From: Promethearchaeota archaeon
Lineage (GTDB): Archaea > Asgardarchaeota > Lokiarchaeia > Sigynarchaeales > SOKP01
Direction of reading: 5' to 3'
Assembly (NCBI GenBank): GCA_004524515.1
Contig: SDNV01000024.1
Location: forward strand, 1-26,958
Length of the DNA: 26,958 nucleotides
The notes beneath the pieces are model-generated. The model saw nothing but the letters and a program-made list of their open reading frames with translations, did no database searches and was not told the origin of the DNA. The position numbers and the translations under genes were made by a program. Below, in pieces: positions 23,513 through 26,958 of the stretch. How positions within the stretch are numbered: the first letter of the stretch is position 1; every line of letters begins with the position of its first letter.

Positions 23513-24961
23513 TCAAGTTTTTAATTTTTTTAAGTCATTAGATAAATCTTTTTTTTCTTTCTCAAGGGTCTTAATTTTCTCCCGCACTGCATCTCTTGAA
23601 GATTTAAAATTCGATAACAGATTTTCTAAATCAGCATTAAATTCACTAGTTTGTTTAGTTATATCTACTAAATTAGAATTAATCCTATTGATGCCTTCTA
23701 GGAAAATTCCTTCTTTTTTTTCTAGAGTTACTCCTAATTCTTCCGTTGTTAAATTTTCTATAGAATGTAATTCTTCAGATAAATTTTTTAAAGAATTTTG
23801 GTGTTTTTCTAAGTTTTCAGAATTTTGTGTAATGCTTTGTTCAATTAATGTAATACCTTCAGAAAAGCCCTCAATATCATTCAATAATTTATTTATAGTT
23901 TCCTTAATCTTGTCTTGAAAAAGTTTATCAATTAAATTATTAAATTCTCGTTTGAATTGAGAGATCATATCCGTAAGTATTTCACGATCTTTATCAAACT
24001 CCTCAAGTTTGTCATCAACATAAATCCCTAACTCATTTAATTTATCCGTTAAGGTAAATTTAAAATCATTCTGTAAAATGCCAAATCCTTGGCTTAAATT
24101 CTCCTTCATTTCAATAAGGTCTTTTCTCATAACAATGTTGTTGTCAATGATATTTTTTATTATATTCTGGCTCCATACATTGAAGAAATTTATTAAGGGT
24201 TTCATAGATAATTCTAAAAAATTTTCCATTCCTTTTTGTAATACCTCAAGGGTATTTGTCAAATTTATTTCTGGTTTTTTTGATAGTATTTCATTCTGAG
24301 TAGGAAAATTGATCTCCCCAAAGGGGTCTGGAGTTTCATTAATTTCCAAGATAGGGGGCTCCTTCGAATGCACATTATTTATTAAGCCCATTAATTTAAA
24401 ATAAAATTGGAGATTGTCAGGAGGTTGGACTATTGTTTCTACTTCATAATAATCTGAACGTGATCCCTTTGATGGATCTTCTAATCTAAAAGTTCTGAAT
24501 CCTAAATCTTCGGGATTTTCTAAAAATGTATGATCAAATACAATACCAATAGCACTTGGATTAGGAGTTTGCCATCCTAATTGATTATTAATATCTGTAC
24601 CTGAAAAAAAAATTCCTAAGCCGGGATGGCTGTGATACCACCCCACTGTAAACCAGTTCTTTTCGGCAAAATTTTCATCAACAGCTGCAAAAGCCACATA
24701 ATCTTGAGGAGCAAAATCAACTTCTATTGATCCACCATGAGAAACTGGTACTGCATCTTCAATAATTACATTTCTTATCCTTCTTTGATCGGCATCTCCC
24801 TCGAGATGACCAATCAACATCCCCATTACCTCTCTATAATTTTTTGGGTCTAAAATTTTGTTACCAAATCGTAAAACGTGTATAAGCATCTTATAATACG
24901 CGGTTGGCTTAATAGTAACAATTCTCTCTCTGTCTTTATTTTTAGATCGAAGCTTACTCAA
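23513..24961 (-). CDS. JAMM/MPN+ metalloprotease-like protein (Rpn11-like), with coiled-coil tail
   Basis: This 482-residue protein has an MPN+ domain at about 14-165 with a complete JAMM motif: E44 (EVMGMLIGH), H110 and H112 (GWYHSHPGLG), S120 and D123 (SGTD). The flow PVSHGGSIEVDF...GWYHSHPG...SGTDIN follows Rpn11 and CSN5, zinc-dependent isopeptidases that remove ubiquitin-like proteins. The C-terminal half (about 215-482) is long helical coiled coil with repeated Leu/Ile/Asn/Glu pattern, unlike the short Rpn11 tail. The start is TTG at 24961 (MSKLRSKN). It is first in an operon with the MPN- gene. Substrate is unknown; no ubiquitin-like, E1 or E2 gene lies in the window. Confidence 0.9.
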   Translation of the reverse strand: MSKLRSKNKDRERIVTIKPTAYYKMLIHVLRFGNKILDPKNYREVMGMLIGHLEGDADQRRIRNVIIEDAVPVSHGGSIEVDFAPQDYVAFAAVDENFAEKNWFTVGWYHSHPGLGIFFSGTDINNQLGWQTPNPSAIGIVFDHTFLENPEDLGFRTFRLEDPSKGSRSDYYEVETIVQPPDNLQFYFKLMGLINNVHSKEPPILEINETPDPFGEINFPTQNEILSKKPEINLTNTLEVLQKGMENFLELSMKPLINFFNVWSQNIIKNIIDNNIVMRKDLIEMKENLSQGFGILQNDFKFTLTDKLNELGIYVDDKLEEFDKDREILTDMISQFKREFNNLIDKLFQDKIKETINKLLNDIEGFSEGITLIEQSITQNSENLEKHQNSLKNLSEELHSIENLTTEELGVTLEKKEGIFLEGINRINSNLVDITKQTSEFNADLENLLSNFKSSRDAVREKIKTLEKEKKDLSNDLKKLKT

Positions 24962-25008
24962 AATTTTTTCACAAATTTTTAAAATTTAGATATAGTATAT
25001 TGTTAATA

Positions 25009-25016
25009 TATATAAA
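25009..25016 (-). promoter_or_regulatory. TATA box of the JAMM operon
   Basis: TTTATATA on the minus strand, about 48 bases before the TTG start, would give a transcription start near 24985 and a leader of about 24 bases. The 281-base gap 24962-25242 holds nothing else I can support. Confidence 0.45.
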
Positions 25017-25242
25017 ATTTAATGGATTTAAATTTTGAACATAGTATTTAAAGGGTATATTCTATTTTCCTTTTTTACTAATTAATAGAGAAATAGCGAA
25101 AATTTATGAAAATGTGTAATAATACCAATATTAAAAGAATGGCAGATTTTTAAAGGAGCACTACTATTTTTTATTTAGTTTATCAACTAATATAAGTTTC
25201 TCGGAAACAGAAGGCTTAAAAAAGGGTATAAATAATTAAAAT

Positions 25243-25905
25243 TTAATGTTTATGCGGAAGAGGTTTACCACAATATGGACAAAATTTCCATGTTAAATCT
25301 TTTCCACAATAGGGGCAAAATATAGAATCTTCTTCTTTAACGGTAGTAGGTGCACTTTGCTGGGGTCCTCCTGGTATGGATGGTAATTCTCTTTTTGTTT
25401 TCAACGCGGGAGATGATGCCTCTGCTCCCTCCTCTTCTTTTTTAGCTGCCATTCTTGTCTGAAACGCCTGACGCATTTCATCTTCTCGATCTTGAGTAGA
25501 TTGCATCCCCTCTTCTTTCACCCATCCTTTAGCTTGTGGTCTTCTGATTTGACTTTCAGGAACTTTTTCTAATTCCACTTTTTTCGTTTCTTCAACTGGA
25601 GCCACCACCTTTTTTTCTGATTTCCTTTGAACAGCTTGCTTAACGAGAGCTTGGGTGGTTTTCATAATTTGATGAGGATTGATATTGGGGATTGCAACCG
25701 TTCTAAGAACCCATCCAACTATATAATTTTGATTGGGAAAATCTCCAGAAACTTCTGTTTCTTTAAAGATATAGGAATCCATAACATCTTGTCCTTTCAT
25801 TATTCTTGAAGCCCATTTACCATTTATAAGCCCTAATTGTAACCTATATGATGTGCCAGAAATGCCTAGTTGTGAGGTTAAAGGAATAAATCCTTGTTCA
25901 GTAAT
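25243..25905 (-). CDS. Protein with C-terminal double CxxC zinc ribbon, apparent ATT start
   Basis: This 220-residue protein uses ATT 25905. The frame is open for 35 codons upstream of ATG 25800, and these read like protein (TEQGFIPLTSQLGISG... LINGKWASRI). An AAGGTG site lies exactly seven bases before the ATT, and an in-frame TGA lies just behind it. ATG 25800 has no ribosome-binding site. The N-terminal domain (about 1-100) is unrecognised. A charged, Ala/Glu/Pro-rich linker follows, then CPYCGKDLTWKFCPYCGK, a compact double-CxxC zinc ribbon, and a His/Lys tail. It lies between the JAMM operon and a third JAMM gene, so a partner role in that cluster is possible. Confidence 0.8.
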   Translation of the reverse strand: MTEQGFIPLTSQLGISGTSYRLQLGLINGKWASRIMKGQDVMDSYIFKETEVSGDFPNQNYIVGWVLRTVAIPNINPHQIMKTTQALVKQAVQRKSEKKVVAPVEETKKVELEKVPESQIRRPQAKGWVKEEGMQSTQDREDEMRQAFQTRMAAKKEEEGAEASSPALKTKRELPSIPGGPQQSAPTTVKEEDSIFCPYCGKDLTWKFCPYCGKPLPHKH

Positions 25906-25912
25906 TCTATTT

Positions 25913-25918
25913 CACCTT
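25913..25918 (-). promoter_or_regulatory. Shine-Dalgarno AAGGTG placing an ATT start for the zinc-ribbon gene
   Basis: On the minus strand AAGGTG is followed by seven bases and ATT at 25905-25903. This is the same spacing as for the IscU scaffold (ATT) and copper ATPase (ATC). Confidence 0.6.
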
Positions 25919-26102
25919 TTTTTTAAGATATTATAATATATTCTAATCTACAATATTTTAAACTTAATATAAAGTTAAATTTAAAATTTAAATATTTAAT
26001 GTTTGGATACAGAGAATAAGATTTTGGAATAAAATAAACATAAATAGAAGTTGGATTATTATCAATAAAAAACAGAAATAAATACATTTTTATCAAAAAA
26101 AA

Positions 26103-26958
26103 ATGACGGTTGTTATACCAAAAAAGGTCTATTATGCTATTGTGGCCTCATCTGTTAGATTTGCGAATGCACGGATAGATACAGATGAGTGGCTTGAAGT
26201 TAGTGGAGTACTTATTGGGAAAAATCAAGGAAAAGAGAATGTTATTATTTCAGAGGCTCATCCTATAATGCACCAAGAATTAGATAAAAACGCGGTTATT
26301 GATCAATATAAATGGAGTGATGAGGATTATTTATCTTTGAGTATTATAGATGATGAGGCTTTTTCACGGGGAGAATTTACCGTGGGATGGTGGCATTCCC
26401 ATCCTGGATTTCGTATTATGATGAGTCATATAGACATTCGTACTACATTATCTTACCAACAAAATAATCCTCTCGCAATCTCACTGGTATTTAATCCTCA
26501 AAGATTGGTTAAGCAAATTGAACCCCCTGATAAGAAAGGAGATCCAGTAATTCAATTGAAAAATGATCCGGGATTTAAAATTTTTAGATTAGATGATGTG
26601 AATAAAGGAATTCAGGCCGCCTATCATGAAGTTGATTATAAAATTGAAGCTGTTGATAATATGGAGCAATTTATACAACAAACACAGAAATTTGTAATTG
26701 ATGTTACGAACTTTTTCCCTAAACATAAACTCTATAAAAGATATGAGAGTTTTATCGATGAACGAGTTACTCAATTAAATTCTTTATTAGTAGGGACAGA
26801 GGAATATTTAAAAACCCTAGCAAGGAAAGGAGAGACAAGTAGAGTCGCAGAAGTGTTGGAATCTCAAACTAAAGAAATTAGAAAGTATGTTGCTGAAACC
26901 TTTATAAAAATTGGAAACATTAAGGAATATCTAGATTATTTAGAATATAAAGAAAGAG
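26103..26958 (+). CDS. Third JAMM/MPN+ protein (runs off window end)
   Basis: ATG 26103 opens a frame of 285 codons that is still open at the window end. The MPN+ domain (about 1-150) has the full JAMM motif: E32 (LEVSGVLIG), H98 and H100 (GWWHSHPGF), S108 and D111 (SHID). After about residue 190 the sequence becomes helical and charged, like the coiled-coil tails of the two other JAMM genes in the window. It differs from them in the insert SVRFANARIDTDEWLEV and in WW for WY before HSHPG, so it is a more distant paralog. It is divergent from the zinc-ribbon gene (197-base gap). The likely activity is zinc-dependent cleavage of a ubiquitin-like tag; the substrate is unknown. Confidence 0.88.
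   Translation, partial: MTVVIPKKVYYAIVASSVRFANARIDTDEWLEVSGVLIGKNQGKENVIISEAHPIMHQELDKNAVIDQYKWSDEDYLSLSIIDDEAFSRGEFTVGWWHSHPGFRIMMSHIDIRTTLSYQQNNPLAISLVFNPQRLVKQIEPPDKKGDPVIQLKNDPGFKIFRLDDVNKGIQAAYHEVDYKIEAVDNMEQFIQQTQKFVIDVTNFFPKHKLYKRYESFIDERVTQLNSLLVGTEEYLKTLARKGETSRVAEVLESQTKEIRKYVAETFIKIGNIKEYLDYLEYKER

Noticed and set aside
1..26958. CRISPR arrays, tRNA or rRNA genes, insertion sequences
   Set aside because: I saw no regularly spaced repeats, cloverleaf-like segments, rRNA-like sequence or transposase frames; the only repeats found are those listed.

Overview
The window is AT-rich archaeal chromosome. The archaeal assignment rests on tandem PAC2-type proteasome-assembly proteins, an archaeoflavoprotein, a CoA-ligase (ADP-forming) type alpha subunit, TATA-box promoters, and Shine-Dalgarno sites of the AGGTG type. 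Three Rpn11-like JAMM/MPN proteins with long helical tails, many membrane proteins and genes with long AT-rich spacers suggest an Asgard (Promethearchaeota, Loki-like) lineage. That lineage call is inference; no rRNA gene or other phylogenetic marker is present.

Layout. Positions 1-182 hold the start of a SufC-type ABC ATPase (minus strand). Positions 373-2072 hold two tandem PAC2 paralogs with HbYX-like C-termini. Positions 2225-5894 are a recently duplicated region of small membrane proteins: three paralogs of a four-helix 'TRW...GW' family, one of them cut by an in-frame TGA; a DUF2085-like gene plus a fossil of a second copy; a 71-residue two-helix protein; and a four-cluster ferredoxin. 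Positions 6068-15270 are mixed: a polytopic membrane protein, an AfpA/DmrB-type flavoprotein, an IscS-type cysteine desulfurase, a Cys/His-containing protein of unknown role, a lone CoA-ligase alpha subunit, a divergent beta-CASP-like metallo-hydrolase, a seven-helix membrane protein and an IscU/NifU scaffold. Positions 15457-18896 are a copper unit: a Cu+ P-type ATPase with two YHS domains and a C-terminal Cys/His module, followed by a stand-alone gene for the same module. Positions 19037-21996 hold a large membrane protein with winged-helix-like tails and a divergent small DNA-binding-like protein. Positions 22109-26958 are a JAMM cluster: an operon of an intact and a zinc-ligand-deficient JAMM protein, a zinc-ribbon protein, and a third, divergently transcribed intact JAMM protein that runs off the end.

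How the genes fit together. The SufC piece, cysteine desulfurase, IscU scaffold and ferredoxin make an iron-sulfur theme spread over separate transcription units. PAC2 and JAMM proteins make a proteasome/ubiquitin theme. The copper ATPase and the small Cys/His protein make a metal-efflux unit.

Points that most deserve a second look: (1) an adjacent MPN+/MPN- gene pair resembling the Rpn11/Rpn8 arrangement; (2) three genes whose best start is ATT or ATC, each placed exactly seven bases after AAGGTG; (3) a strong internal ribosome-binding site and ATG inside the copper ATPase gene that would release its last 55 residues as a free protein almost the same length as the neighbouring 56-residue paralog; (4) a TGA-interrupted paralog whose lost tail is still readable in frame; (5) unrelated small membrane-protein genes sharing both their upstream and downstream flanks.
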